A DNA stretch of 64,000 nucleotides from the NCBI GenBank assembly GCA_030323885.1, contig CM059197.1, forward strand, positions 35,333,484-35,397,483, in the 5' to 3' direction. Source of the stretch: Branchipolynoe longqiensis. Taxonomy: Eukaryota > Annelida > Polychaeta > Phyllodocida > Polynoidae. Below the pieces are notes generated by a model that worked only from the letters and a program-made list of their open reading frames with translations, ran no database searches and was not told the origin of the DNA. A program made the translations under genes and the position numbers. The stretch's first letter is position 1. Each line of letters begins with the position of its first letter. Positions 11,462 to 22,426 of the stretch are shown piece after piece.

Positions 11462-12700
11462 TGCAGATAAGTAGAAAAAAAAAATTTAAATGTCGAACCT
11501 TAAGACTGTAATGATGATGAAGAGGGTAACATCTGATGACAATGAGACCAATCGCACGCATATCCTAGTACGGGTAGATGTGTCATTAAAATGAACAAAA
11601 ATGCAATGAATAACACAATTATCATTTGGATAACCCGTAAATCACGTCTTAAAAAATAAATTCCACGAATTGGTAGATAATAATACATGAAATAAAAAGT
11701 GCACGTAGACAGCGGTGCTAAGTCAGACTTTTTCTTTGTCATTAAGGGCTTAAGAAACTATGGGAAAGCTAAGGTCAAACACACACAAAAGTAAAAACAA
11801 ACCGTTTGAAAAAGAAATTAACAGAAGCGCGAATTATCCATCAATTAGGTACTAAGTGAAATATTGGAAATGTCAAATGCTAGTTAATATAGCAGAAATC
11901 TGGTCCCTCGACACAAAGCAGCACAAGTGACAGCCAAGACGGGTAAGGAATTGAACGTTATTTAGCTAGCAATTCTCATATAGACAGGATGCAGACGCAT
12001 ATAGACAGGATGCAGACGCATATTACATACGTGAGGAGGGCCAGAATTTATAGTGAACCTGGGTATATGATCAATAAGCCAGTGAATACATAAAAAACAA
12101 TAGTAGTCTAAATGCAATATTCGTGACAAAACAGAAAAAAATGCAGCTACAATTAGCGCAATTCCAAAAAAAAACATATCAAACTAAATAACATTTATTG
12201 GCGAGTGCAGCAGTTTAGAACCTTTGCGTGTGGGTACAGTTCGACAATAGAAAAGAGTTAAATGACACATTACCTCAAAGCTAGTGTAGCTACCATGATG
12301 GCTACAACAGCGACAACATACGACACATTTTTGTCAGACTGTTCGCACAATATTTGTCACCGACAGTGGTTTAGTTGTTAGAAAATAAAGGTCACTAGAA
12401 ATTGTTAACGTACCGCACTGCCGTTTTCCGTAGTTGACGATGAAGTTTGGCGAAGAGCGAGTGGGATATTTACACAGCGTAGAAAGGGAAGAAGAACCCT
12501 TTTAGTATGTGATGATTTTATGCCTTGTCGATGGGGATGACGAATGAAAGAAGCAATATCATAGAAAACGTACAGATAGCTTTCGACACAAATGGCTTGT
12601 GGAAAGGAAAACCGGAAAGCCGCCCGCTGATTATCACGCGCGGAACACCAAAACAACTACGCTCGCCGGGTACTTACTCAGAGGGATTCTCCACATCTAT
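11462..12700 (-). other. 5' intron and leader region of the Myb-like gene
   Basis: On the - strand an acceptor CTGCAG at about 11463 precedes the coding ATG. A matching donor candidate G/GTACGT lies at 12413, so an untranslated first exon would end at 12414. A TATTTATAG word at about 12698-12706 is a possible TATA element. A 17-bp ATAGACAGGATGCAGACGC direct repeat occurs at about 11981-12019. Exon boundaries here are predictions from splice consensus only. Confidence 0.4.
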
Positions 12701-12841
12701 AAATAACTACGCGGATAGCTACCTCCTCGCCGCTTTGCGTCCATGCATACCACGCGACCCATTTCTCACCCCCGGAGGTGGCTACCCCGAAGTCGGTCCT
12801 TACCCCGGGTGGCGATAAGTAATTCGTCATGCATACGGGCC

Positions 12842-13130
12842 CTGGACCCCCCCTCCCCAAACACAGACTGAGGCAGTCACCCCCCCCCCCCCATCCCCCA
12901 TACACTCAGACAGTCTCCCCCTCCCCCATACACTCAGACAGTGCCCCACATACTTACACCCACACACTAGTCCCTTTGGAGAGCCCCTTCGAAACGCGCA
13001 CGCGCACACGCTCTCTTCCCCCCCCCCCCCCCCCCCCCCCTCTCTCTCTCTTTCTCTCTCTCTCGCTCTCTCGGCCCTTTGGGGAATCCCCCTTCCACCT
13101 CACACGCTCTTACTCATTTGAGTAAAATCC
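12842..13130. repeat. C-rich and CT-rich low-complexity tract
   Basis: The tract contains C homopolymer runs (about 12881-12892 and 13018-13040), CACTCAGACAGT repeats and a CTCT run. The frames open here are a composition effect. Confidence 0.7.
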
Positions 13131-13139
13131 GTCCCTATG

Positions 13140-13360
13140 TACATGGTTTGTTGCAGTTTTACATCCTGACAACATATAAAGTCATATCAGAATGGGCACC
13201 GACTTGTGACAGTGCACACTCATGACAACTTTATAGTACTGCTCCGCTGGAAGACCAGGCTACTGACACCATGATCCAATTCCTCACTAATTCACAATAT
13301 CCTGGTACTGAGCGAGCTAACCAGTCCTTGTTCTATCCTAGTAATGCCAAGTGCCAGGCT
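13140..13360 (-). repeat. SINE-A copy, 3' part
   Basis: On the - strand it matches the SINE-A body from the GCACTTGGCATTACTAGGAT segment through AAGTCATATCAG-type sequence to the tail GTTGTCAGGATGTAAAAC. The tRNA-like head is missing. Confidence 0.75.
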
Positions 13361-13430
13361 ATTTATACTTATACTGATATACCCAAGCCGGGGAGGGCAC
13401 ACTTATCCTTGGACTTATAACTTATAGTAT

Positions 13431-14406
13431 AGACCTGTTTCATATGACGTCTGCATAGGTATCTAGGTCAGTGCACGCGTGCCTTTTGGCTGCAGAATGA
13501 CACACTGCCACACTGCAAACTCAATGGCTATGAGCAATCTTCATACAGAAAAAGTGAAATATATCTAAAACCACACCACATAGAAACAAACCGCTTGGCA
13601 AACAAACATATAACATGCTTACCAAACATATTATATTAAATTTATACAGTTCTGGTTTTAGATTTCTACGAATTTTGAATAAAACTAATGTTTTGCACTG
13701 CGCATATCGACAAACTCAATGCATTGTCAATGGCCATGAGAAATCTTCTTACAGAAAAAGTGAAATATCTCTAAAACCACATCACCTAGAAACAAATCGC
13801 TTGGCACATAAACAGATAACACGCTTACCAAACAGATTATATTAAATTTATAAGGATCTGGTTAGGATTTCTATGAATTTTGAATAAAACTAACGTTTTG
13901 CACTGCGCATATCGACAAACTCAATGCATTGTCAATGGCCGAGAGCAATCTTCTTACAGAAAAAGTGAAATATCTCTACAACCACACCACCTAGAAACAA
14001 ACCGCTTGGAAGACAAACAGATAACATGCTTAACAAACAGATTATATTAAATTTATAAGGTTCTGGTTCTGGATTTATATTAATTTTGAATCAAATTAAC
14101 ATTTTGGACTGCCCGTATCGGCAAACTCACTGCATTGTCAATGGCCGTGAGCAATCTTACAGAAAAAGTGAAATATCTCTAAAACCACACCACCTAGAAA
14201 CAAAGCGCTTCACACACAAACAGATAACATGCTTAACAAACAGATTATATTAAATTTATAAGGTTCGGCTTCTGGATTTCTATGAATTTTGAATAAAACT
14301 AACGTTTTGCACTGCGCATATCGACAAACTCAATGGCAGTGTGCCTTCGTCCTGCAGCCAAGCTGTGCGCGCATACGCAATGTTTGTAAACATTGAAAGG
14401 GGTCTA
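13431..14406 (+). mobile_element. Satellite-unit element E1
   Basis: Four diverged copies of a roughly 204-bp unit run head to tail at about 13502-14338. Each contains CAGAAAAAGTGAAATATCTC and ends near TTTTGCACTGCGCATATCGA. The array is flanked by inverted segments sharing TTGGCTGCAG and CACACTGCC, and further out ATAGACC-GTTTCA against TTAGACCCCTTTCA. Terminal boundaries and target duplication are not clear. The same unit occurs inside E2 (17641-18264) and E3 (32245-32748) with different ends. Confidence 0.6.
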
Positions 14407-14436
14407 AACCTATATATATATATATAGGCTTCGGAG

Positions 14437-14784
14437 TTAAAGCTGAACAGTCCGATGAGGAGCATAGCATTTTCTAAACCGATATGCATACTTAGATTTA
14501 ATCCTACATATTCAACTTAGATATTGGTGCAATTATTAACTACATTGCTGCATAGAAAGGATATTAAGTCAATTTAATAGAACCTATGTTGATATCTATG
14601 ATGTTCAGCATTATAGCATGCATGTAACAATTATTGTTGTGCATGTTTTCACTTCAAAGTACTCCAGAAGTTAATCGTTTAAAATCAAAGTTACTTCAAA
14701 ATGAAGTAAAGTGGAATGTTAGGGTTACGATCAACCTAAAATATTCATCTAAAACATATAGTACAAATTATTATGCAACTTTAA
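14437..14784. mobile_element. AT-rich MITE (family M3)
   Basis: It begins TTAAAGCTGAACAGTCCGAT and ends ATTATGCAACTTTAA, inverted. The interior aligns with other M3 copies (TAATAGAACCT and GCATGTTTTCACTTCAAA words). Confidence 0.6.
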
Positions 14785-14901
14785 GGAGCATCTTTAAAAA
14801 TACCAATGTTGTGTCACAATGCCAAACTAAGGTCACATGGCATATATATTAAAAGTAACTGAAAATTTATGATTATGTCTCGTTATGACATTCCTGCCTT
14901 A

Positions 14902-15502
14902 ACGCTCATTTATACTTTTGACGGCATGTGATGCCGTCAACTTTACACCGGTTAGCGCTGTGTGACGGCGTAAAACGGTGGAGAGTGCGACGAGTGGAAC
15001 GTCGCCATGAAAGTCTGAATGCTTTGACGCACACGGTCGCTAACTTCGACATGTCCATGTTTTCCGTGTCATCTGGGCCTTATTCGATTAACACGACCCG
15101 GGTGACTCGGGTAATCTGAGTTGCTAGAATTTCAAATCGAACACCACGAGTGGAGTCGACAAAAACACGTGCCGTGTGCAAAAAGTATCAAAACTAAACT
15201 ATGCAATCATAATCTACTTTAAATCCTATTTTACTGTAGTTATAACGGTTATTTAAAAAAAGTTTTGGATTAAGCCACCATTTTTTCCGCCCCGAGCATG
15301 GAGAAGCGTGTCAGTTAATTCAACCCGAGTGTAGGATGTGCGCATGTGTGTGGAAGCGCTGACCTTGAAAGTTCAACATAGTTGAACTCTGGTCAAAGCT
15401 TGCATCGTCTAACGTCGTCAAGCATCGACGTAAAATCTAAATGGGAGCATTGGCTTGCGCCATCTAACGCCGTCACACACCATCAAAAGTATAAACGGGC
15501 CT
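14902..15502. mobile_element. Harbinger-like MITE H3
   Basis: The ends share TTTATACTTTTGA-GG-TGTGA in inverted orientation over about 35 bases. TTA flanks both sides (14899-14901, 15503-15505). The middle (about 15062-15360) is homologous to the separate element at 19022-19488, including GATTAACACGACCCGGGT and TTTCAAATCGAACACC, so it is probably a chimaera or a nested insertion. Confidence 0.65.
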
Positions 15503-15505
15503 TTA

Positions 15506-15984
15506 CTTAGTATCACAGCCATGTAGTAATTCTTTTATTTCACCTTTTTCAAAATTGATATAAGAATTAGTCCGACAGGATTCAAAATTGTCGCAATGGT
15601 GCCTGATAACAAATATTTTACTTGGCCTTCTAATTTTTAGAACTTATATCATATTGTATTTCAACTTGAATTCTACTCTTCTTCGCCACAAATTCTACAA
15701 GTGATTTTGGGTCCTTGCATTCTTTGAAAACAATAATAACTTTTAAAAAGTGGTTATGTTAAAAATATGACAATTGGAATAGTATTTAGCTCTGAACAAT
15801 ATTGTGGACTTATAATGTGCTTCTTATGCTGTTTAAATATTTATTTAGACCGTTAAAAAGATAAATTAATTTGAATAAATTTAGACCGCTATGTATATGG
15901 GAAATATAATATTAATCTCATGATATTTTCTCGGAATGTGGTATTTTTCCAGGAAGCAAAATTGACTTTGAATATACTTTGTTT
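15506..15984. other. AT-rich intronic stretch
   Basis: No gene or shared repeat is visible. It ends in a CT/C-rich run at about 15983-16013 that would serve as the polypyrimidine tract for the exon at 16022 or 16050. Confidence 0.4.
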
Positions 15985-16072
15985 CTCCCTCCCCCCCCCC
16001 CCCCCCCCCCCTCCACCGTAGGTTGACGATGTCTTGGGACTGACTGCAGTTAAGAGTTCACCATAAGGTAAA

Positions 16073-16228
16073 ATGGCCGAGACGGCCGCCAACAGTGACG
16101 CCAACTCGAACGCGTGTAGTCATGGCAACCACCTGTTGTTGGACACGTCTGCGGTGATCAATCTGCAGGAGCCTAATCTGGCCCAGATGAGGCTGAATCG
16201 GCAGGACAGGACCCGAGCCACCATGCAG
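16073..16228 (+). CDS. Candidate host exon with start codon, product unknown
   Basis: An ATG with G at +4 opens a 52-codon frame that runs without a stop to a consensus donor (ATGCAG/GTATGA) in phase 0. The codons are strongly GC-ending, in contrast to the AT-rich flanks, which supports real coding. The encoded N-terminus is polar and Asn/Ala-rich (starting MAETAANSDANSN) and then becomes LQEPNLAQMRLNRQDRT-like, probably helical and basic. Upstream, a long pyrimidine tract precedes AG at 16020-16021 and a second AG at 16048-16049, so this looks like exon 2 with a short leader rather than a transcription start. I do not recognise the protein. The next exon in the same phase may be 23732-23770. 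Confidence 0.55.
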
Positions 16229-16368
16229 GTATGAATTTCAGACCTGTGCACCATCCGTATTTTTGTTAACGGAATCGAACACTGAGTACGGAAACATAGA
16301 TTTGTTTGTTTCGTTGCGTGTAATCGCCGGTCTAGAAAATACTTGTTGCTGCGTGTACGGAATCCTAA

Positions 16369-17037
16369 AGGCCCTGTCACACTACGACATATGGCGCCGG
16401 CGTGTGCGTACCGTGTTGAAATAAATTTCAAATCAAAATAGGTCGGCATATGCCAAACTTTTTGCGCTGCGAGGGATAAAAATGGGCATACACACAACGT
16501 ACGTAACGTATGCAGAATGTATCTCTGACCTATTGAGAGCGTTCATGTGCCTCACAAAACGTTTGCATACACTGACGGTACGCTGACCAAGGTTAAGTAC
16601 GTTACTCCATCGCTAGAAGTATGGCACATATGTTAAGTACGCTGGAGATATGGCAGGCATACGTTCGAAGTACGTTTGGAGTACGTTATGCATCCATTGG
16701 CTGTAGGCGGACTGCACGTTCCCAACAGGCTGAACGTATGGCTAACGTGTTCCAACCTATCCCAACCTACCCCTAGCGTGTGCATAACATACGCCGACAT
16801 ATGCCAAGCATACACCAAGCGTATGAAAAACATATGAGCCTTACGGCGACAGATGTTGAAAATTTTGAACATGCACAACAAATTTTAGCGGCTCGACCTA
16901 CAATGACCTATGACACTGTATCCCGAGCGTACTCGACGTATGCCCAACGTATAGGTAACATATGATGCCGGCATGATGGTCGAAAATCGCACACGTCGGC
17001 ATACACTAAGGCCATACGTCTTAGTGTGACCGCCCCT
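16369..17037. mobile_element. Harbinger-like MITE H4
   Basis: The ends AGGCCCTGTCACACTA and TTAGTGTGACCGCCCCT are inverted, and TAA flanks both sides (16366-16368, 17038-17040). The interior is rich in CATACG/CGTATG words as in H1. It lies just 140 bases after the donor of the ATG exon. Confidence 0.75.
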
Positions 17038-17040
17038 TAA

Positions 17041-17165
17041 GTCAATTCAATAGAGCAATTAGAAGCTGTCACTGCTGAAGCTTCTGGTGTTTAGCCATTT
17101 GGCCTGGATGCCAACATTAATTTGGTATGTTTTCACTTCAAATAACTTCAATTTTCACTTCTAAA
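17041..17165. mobile_element. M3 MITE fragment
   Basis: An internal piece of family M3: TCAATTCAATAGA, CACTGCTGAAGC-TCTGGTGT and GGTATGTTTTCACTTCAAAT are recognisable. Confidence 0.45.
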
Positions 17166-17635
17166 GTTAACCATTTTGAATGGTTAGTGTTGTCTTTGGT
17201 GTGGGATGCATGGAAAGTTTGCTTGTGAATATTATGTAATTGTTTATTTTTCATGGTAAAAGTGCTACTGAAACTCATGCAAGAATATGGCAAATAGCTT
17301 TGACAATACTGAAAGCTACAAAATTGGGTGCAAATGTCTGGGATTTGTTTGTTGGGGTTTTATGCCCTTGCAACAACTTGTGACAATGGACATTGATGTC
17401 TACTTCATGCAGGGAGGCAAGATACTTAGTAACTGATGATTTGGGACTGCTTGTAACTAATGTAAGGAATAATCAATGAATTTATTAGACCATCCCTCTG
17501 GGCAGCTGCTTTCACTAAGCCATAAAGTAGGGAGACCACATATAAAGTAGGATAATCTTGTGACCTCTCATTAGTCTTACCCTAATTCCATATACCACAT
17601 GCAGCTTAGTTAGGTTCCAGAGTGACCCATGTCAA
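17166..17635. other. Single-copy intronic stretch
   Basis: I see no coding signal, RNA or repeat shared with the rest of the window. Confidence 0.4.
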
Positions 17636-17640
17636 TTTAG

Positions 17641-18264
17641 TCAGAGAGCATGTATATAGATGAGAGGGACAACTCTCATACTAGACCGTGTAACAGCTGT
17701 CGACTGTGGCGCTCCAAGTCGTGGTTGTTGAACAGTTTACATGTACCGGCAAACTCAAGGCATTGTCAATGGTCTTGTGCAATCTTCATACAGAAAAAGT
17801 GAAATATCTCTAAAACTACACCACATAGAAACAAACTGTTTTGAACACATATAGAAAACATATTCAACGATGAGACTATATGAAATTCATATGGTTAAGG
17901 TTCTGTATTTCTATTAATTTTGAATAAAATACATGTTTTGCACTGCACGTACGGCAAACTCAATGCATTGTCAATGGCGGTGAGCAATCTTCATACAGAA
18001 AAAGTGAAATATCTCTAGAACCACATGACCTAGACACAAACCGCTTGGAACACATATATAAAACATGTTTACCAAAAGGATTATATTAAATTTATAAGGT
18101 TAGGGTTCTGGATTCCTATTAATTTTGAATAAAACTGATGTTTTGCACTGCGCATACCGTCAAACTCAAGCCTTGTTCAACAATAACCACGAGAGGCGCC
18201 ACTGTAGCCTGTGTTACCGATTTTCGCGGGAGTTGTCCCTCTCATCTATATACAATCTCTCTGA
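17641..18264 (+). mobile_element. Satellite-unit element E2
   Basis: The 35-bp terminal inverted repeats differ at two positions. They begin TCAGAGAG and include ATAGATGAGAGGGACAACTC. TTTAG flanks both ends (17636-17640, 18265-18269). A second inverted block inside (GTGGCGC, then TCGTGGTTGTTGAACA-like) frames just over two copies of the 204-bp unit (CAGAAAAAGTGAAATATCTC, TTTTGCACTGC). There is no coding capacity. The 5-bp duplication does not match Harbinger or mariner. Confidence 0.75.
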
Positions 18265-18309
18265 TTTAGTGATGCCATAGTGTGTCCAGAGGGGTCCAGC
18301 AAGGACGTT

Positions 18310-18730
18310 GTAGGTGTTGCACCAAAAGCCTCTTTGCGACCAAAATGGTCGCATGGAGATCGGCAATCATTTTCATAGGTTGGCAATCAGTCGGGGACCA
18401 TCACTGACTGATTACCGACTATGGCACCGCTGCCAAGCACATGTAATCACTCGGCGATCAATATTGGTGATAGGATGGCGAATGGTCAAGGACTGATTTG
18501 TGACTGATCTACAATCAAATGCCAATTGGTCGCAAACCAATTGCATATCAGTCCCCCCAACCACTTGCCAACCGATCGCCAACCGATTGCCAACCGATCA
18601 CCAACCGATCACCAACCGTCTTCTCTAGCCTTTGGCGGCAGTCACCAACCGTTTTTTCCCCTTTAGGCAACTGATGATATTTTTGTTTCTTTTTGTCACA
18701 AGTGGTCGCAAGCCTGGTGTGACTGGGTTC
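18310..18730. mobile_element. Possible MITE rich in CCAACCGATC repeats
   Basis: TTGCGACCA near 18331 has an inverted counterpart (TGGTCGCAA) near 18702. The interior carries short CCAACCGATCR repeats (18570-18610) and their complements. No clear target duplication was found. Confidence 0.35.
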
Positions 18731-19021
18731 TTATTTACATATTTCTATAGATTTTTTCCTTTTTCCTCCAGACCACTAATTAGAGACGACTTTCATCCGT
18801 AAAATGCTTCATCAGCTCCCGATTGTTTTGCTTGTGTACTATGTAGGTGACATGACAACATCCGTTTGTCATTGTAAATGCCTTGTGACCAGGATACACT
18901 TGCTTTGACCGAGATTGGTTAGTAAGTCAGGGTTTCCTGACTCATTGGACTACTTTTGAACGCTTATCAGCACCAGGGCACAGTTCTTCTAACCATGTGA
19001 TATTACAGTTATTTACACATT

Positions 19022-19488
19022 GGCCGTAATCGATTAACACGACCCGGGTCACTCGGGTCACCCGTATCGTCAGAATTTCAAATCGAACACCGCGAGTGGA
19101 GTTGAGAAATACACGTGCCGTGTGCAAAACGACCCGACCCCAGTAACCCACCTCTTGGCTGGGGTTTACTAGGAGCGATGACATCACATCTGTGCTAGTA
19201 CCTCTAGGATAACAGCTACCACTACAAGTCCTAGGTGTTGTTTTAATGTTTTCTTTTTTAATAACCCAGATTGTCAGCTTCTACAATCATAACATGCTTT
19301 AAATCCTATTTTGCTGTACTTATATCAGTTATTTAAAAAAAATATTAAGTTTTAGATTAAGCCACCATTTTGTCCACCCTGAGCGTATTCGTTTATTCAA
19401 CCCGAGTCTGTAGGCTGTGCGTATGTGCCAAAAAGTGGCTCGGGTGACCCGAGTTGATTAATCGATTACACCCATTGTGTATGTCCTA
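19022..19488. mobile_element. TIR element related to the core of H3
   Basis: GTAATCGATTAACACGACCC at the left is inverted against GGGTGACCCGAGTTGATTAA...CGATTAC at the right. CATTG occurs just outside each end, a candidate 5-bp duplication. The interior, with TTTCAAATCGAACACCGCGA and TTTAAATCCTATTTTGCTGT, matches 15082-15360. Confidence 0.5.
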
Positions 19489-19494
19489 GACTGG

Positions 19495-19780
19495 ACACAG
19501 TAGCCAAGTCGGTAGAGCAGAGGCTTCTCGTCCGGAATGTCGGAAGTTCGAATCCCAGCCAAATTAAATCAATGACTTATAAAATTGATTCTTCTCGCTC
19601 CCTAGCTTGGCGCTTAGCATTAATATGATAGAACACGGACTGGTTAGCACAGTATCAGGCTAATGTGACTGTGTGGGTTATCGGGTCTTGGTGCCGGTGA
19701 CCTGGTCTCCCAGTGGGGCAGCACTATAAATTAAGCATGAATGCATACTGTCACAAGTCAGTACCCATCCCGATATCCTT
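19495..19780 (+). repeat. SINE-A, 5' part, interrupted by SINE-B
   Basis: A tRNA-like head with the B-box AGTTCGAATCCCAG is followed by the family body (CTAGCTTGGCGC, TCCCAGTGGGGCAGCACTAT, GTCACAAGTCAGTACCCATC). The copy breaks at GATATCCTT and resumes at 20091 with CCTTAGATGTTGCCAGGATG after a SINE-B insertion. Confidence 0.8.
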
Positions 19781-20090
19781 GAAGATTTATACTGCCTATT
19801 ATGGATAAGTCTGAATAGACTTGTTTTCAACATTAGACAGTTTGTCGATAGAAAACCCGAGTCTACACTTTTGCCGACCCAAGGGATTTTTAGCCTCCCA
19901 CACCACATAGACATGGTATGGGAGCAACCGGATGTTGATAACGCTGTAAGTTATACACAGCGGTGGAAATTCAAATTGGCAGAGGTGGGGGCATGGGGAA
20001 TCGAACCACCGACCTTCAGATTAGGAGTCCGATCTAGAAAAAAGTCAGACACTCTAACCACTCCACCACAGAGAGCACCACAGAGAATCA
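19781..20090 (-). repeat. SINE-B inserted in SINE-A
   Basis: On the - strand a tRNA-like head (TGGAGTGGTTAGAGTGTCTG, then GGTCGGTGGTTCGATTCCCC as B-box) leads into a body ending in ATAGGCAGTATAAATCTTCA. CCTT occurs at both junctions. Other copies are at 33789-34082 and 46716-47205. Confidence 0.75.
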
Positions 20091-20128
20091 CCTTAGATGT
20101 TGCCAGGATGTCAAACAACAAACAAACT
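20091..20128 (+). repeat. SINE-A tail resuming after SINE-B
   Basis: CCTTAGATGTTGCCAGGATG followed by an AAC-rich tail completes the SINE-A copy that started at 19495. Confidence 0.7.
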
Positions 20129-20567
20129 ATATTTCCTAATGCACACATCACACCGGTACAGTCATAGTAATAAGTATGGGCGGTATGGATAGATGTGATA
20201 TGGCTGTGTGTCGCAGACAAGAAATGCTTGGATGATGATCTGTCTAATTGGGCTTGATTTGACCGTGTTGTAATCGGTTGTGTGTGTCGGTGATGTGAGA
20301 GAATGAACGTGTCAGGTGGACGGTGGGATAATAGCAGGATAATAGCAGGATGTCAGAGGTAGATGGAGCCAATATATTTTGTAGTCTGTGATGGTCAAAA
20401 ACAATTATTAAAAGAGCAGTAATGATTGCTTGATATATGAATGAAACTATCAGTTGTAATAGTACACTGCATGCAATTGCAGTTCGTTAATACAAGTATT
20501 ATATATGGGGTGTATATTTGTTACATCGCATTGAATGTTATGGTTCCGGAATTTTCTTTAATTTTAA
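20129..20567. other. Single-copy intronic stretch
   Basis: No gene or RNA is seen. A GGATAATAGCA duplication occurs near 20328-20350. Confidence 0.35.
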
Positions 20568-20762
20568 AATTAGGATAGGGCAAGGACCGGTAGTCTTAGT
20601 GTCGGGATAATGTGACTGAGTGGGATGTCGGATCATGGTGCCAGCAGTCAGGTCTCCTATTGGGGCAGCACTATAACGTTGCCATGCGTGCACACTGTCA
20701 CAAGCCGGTACCCGTCCTGATATGACCTTAAATGTTGCTAGGACGTAAAACTCGAACAACGA
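20568..20762 (+). repeat. SINE-A, headless copy
   Basis: It starts at ATTAGGATAGGGCAAGGAC and runs to the tail GTTGCTAGGACGTAAAACTC. The tRNA-like head is absent. Confidence 0.75.
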
Positions 20763-21100
20763 GCATACAGAATGGATTTAGCGTTAAACACTTTGTAGCC
20801 CTGTCTATTCTGTGCTTGTGCTGCCTCGTAGTGGCCATAACGCACACCACCTTTCCTGTGCGGTAAATATGGATTTTCATGATATCCATCAGGTGGCGCC
20901 ACTATACGAACTGTGTTTTTCTAATTAGAAATCCATGTTTAAAGGCTGCAATCGAGGTTAAGAGAGTGTTTAAGTGGTGGTACGCATATTAAAGACACGA
21001 AAAATATATGTTAATAATGAAACATAACTAGCTAACATCAGAATATTCCTATCCAAGTACCACTAATCTACTTACTCCCTGTCTAACTCCAGCTGAATTA

Positions 21101-21425
21101 TACCAGGCGTGGTGGCTCAATCGGTAGAGCGCGGGCCTCTCGTGCGGGAGATCGGGAGTTCGGTTCCTGGTCGAGTCAAACCAATGACTTATAAAATTGA
21201 TACTTGTCACTTCCTAGCCTAGCGGTTGGCATTAATAGGATAGGGCAGGGAATGGTTAGCTCAGTGTGATTGAGTGGGATATCGGGTCATGGTGCCGGTG
21301 GCCTGATTTCCCAGTGGGGCAGCACTATGAAGTCATCATGAGTGTGTACTGTCACAAGTCGGTACCCATCCTGATATGACCTTAGATGTTGCCAGGACGT
21401 AAAACTCCAACAACCAACCAACCAA
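21101..21425 (+). repeat. SINE-A, full-length copy
   Basis: The head has an A-box-like GTGGCTCAATCGGTAGAGCG and B-box AGTTCGGTTCCTGG, followed by the GAGTCAAACCAATGACTTAT linker, the body, and the tail GTTGCCAGGACGTAAAACTC with CCAA repeats. Confidence 0.85.
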
Positions 21426-22380
21426 CCAGCTGAATCACTGACTGCATACCTTGACCTACATTAAAATTTAATATAACCCTAAATGAATGCCGAAAATAAT
21501 GTTTGTGCACAAACGAAAGGCCATGAAACTACTTGCATTTAAGTTGCAATCAATCAATCTAATAGTAATAGTAAGGCATATAGGATCAAAAATTGTTTCC
21601 GGTTGCAGGAAAGCAAAAAAGTATCGGAGGTAGGTCAGGATTTAAACACAAATAATTGTCTTTCTACCATGGAGCCCTTAACCGTAATGTAATTTGACGT
21701 ATTATTTCTAAGAGTTAAATAATTTCATCTGAAAAGAATTAGTGTTTACAACTTTTTGAAGGATCGGTCGCGCAACCGGAAACTATTTTTTTGTTTGGCC
21801 TAATGTGGACATACCACAACAGCGTTACCATATTGAAATGGTACTATGTCAGTAATAGATGATGGTGTGTGCTATCAATTATGTGGACATACCACAACAG
21901 TGTTACCATATTGAAATGGTACTATGTCAGTAATACATGGTGGTGTGTGCTACCAATTATGTATTTAACTGCTTTTGTTACCATTCCTTAATAATATACT
22001 GCCATCTATACCCTGCATACCAATTTATGTCGAAATAATTCTGATTGGAAAACTAGTTTTTCAGCGCCGACAGAAGAATCTATTCAGCAGAATAAATTTA
22101 TTTACTCATCTAATTTGGTTGCTAAATATTTTTATTTCATGACTAAGTATACATAAACTACCTACAATATCTGCAGACATTATAATTGAAAAACATAATT
22201 TTGCAGATACATAGTAGCAATAGTCCGAGTAGCAGAGTGATTTCAGATGGACTGATGCGGAAGGCTGAAATCCATTTGAAAACCTGCCCCGCGGACTATT
22301 AATGGTGCCGACAAAAATAATATTTCTTTAACAACAAACAGAAAAACAAGGAGTGATTGCGTAGAGAGAAAAAGGAAATT
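21426..22380. other. AT-rich stretch with a small TIR pair and a 78-bp duplication
   Basis: GTTTCCGGTTGC near 21596 and its complement near 21771 frame a roughly 200-bp possible MITE. A 78-bp unit starting ATGTGGACATACC is tandemly duplicated at 21803-21959. At 22061-22106 lies a CAGCGCCGACAG...AATAAA segment related to loci near 49531 and 52950. No gene is seen. Confidence 0.45.
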
Positions 22381-22426
22381 AGTGGCATGGGCGATAATAC
22401 AGTCCCAGGCGAAGGACAGTCAAACG

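Larger units (their letters stand above)
5408..12841 (+). mobile_element. PIF/Harbinger DNA transposon, apparently autonomous
   Basis: The element is bounded by 14-bp perfect terminal inverted repeats, GGCCCGTATGCATG at 5408-5421 and its complement at 12828-12841. Both are flanked by the trinucleotide CTG (5405-5407 and 12842-12844), a CWG duplication typical of the superfamily. Inside are the two proteins that Harbinger elements need: a HARBI1-type DDE nuclease on + and a Myb/SANT-like protein on -, arranged convergently with both frames open and all splice junctions consensus. Subterminal TATGCATG copies recur at each end. At 7.4 kb it is larger than many Harbingers because of introns of 734 and 683 bp in the nuclease and about 1.56 kb in the Myb-like gene. 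I see no internal frameshift, so it may be recently active. Confidence 0.9.
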
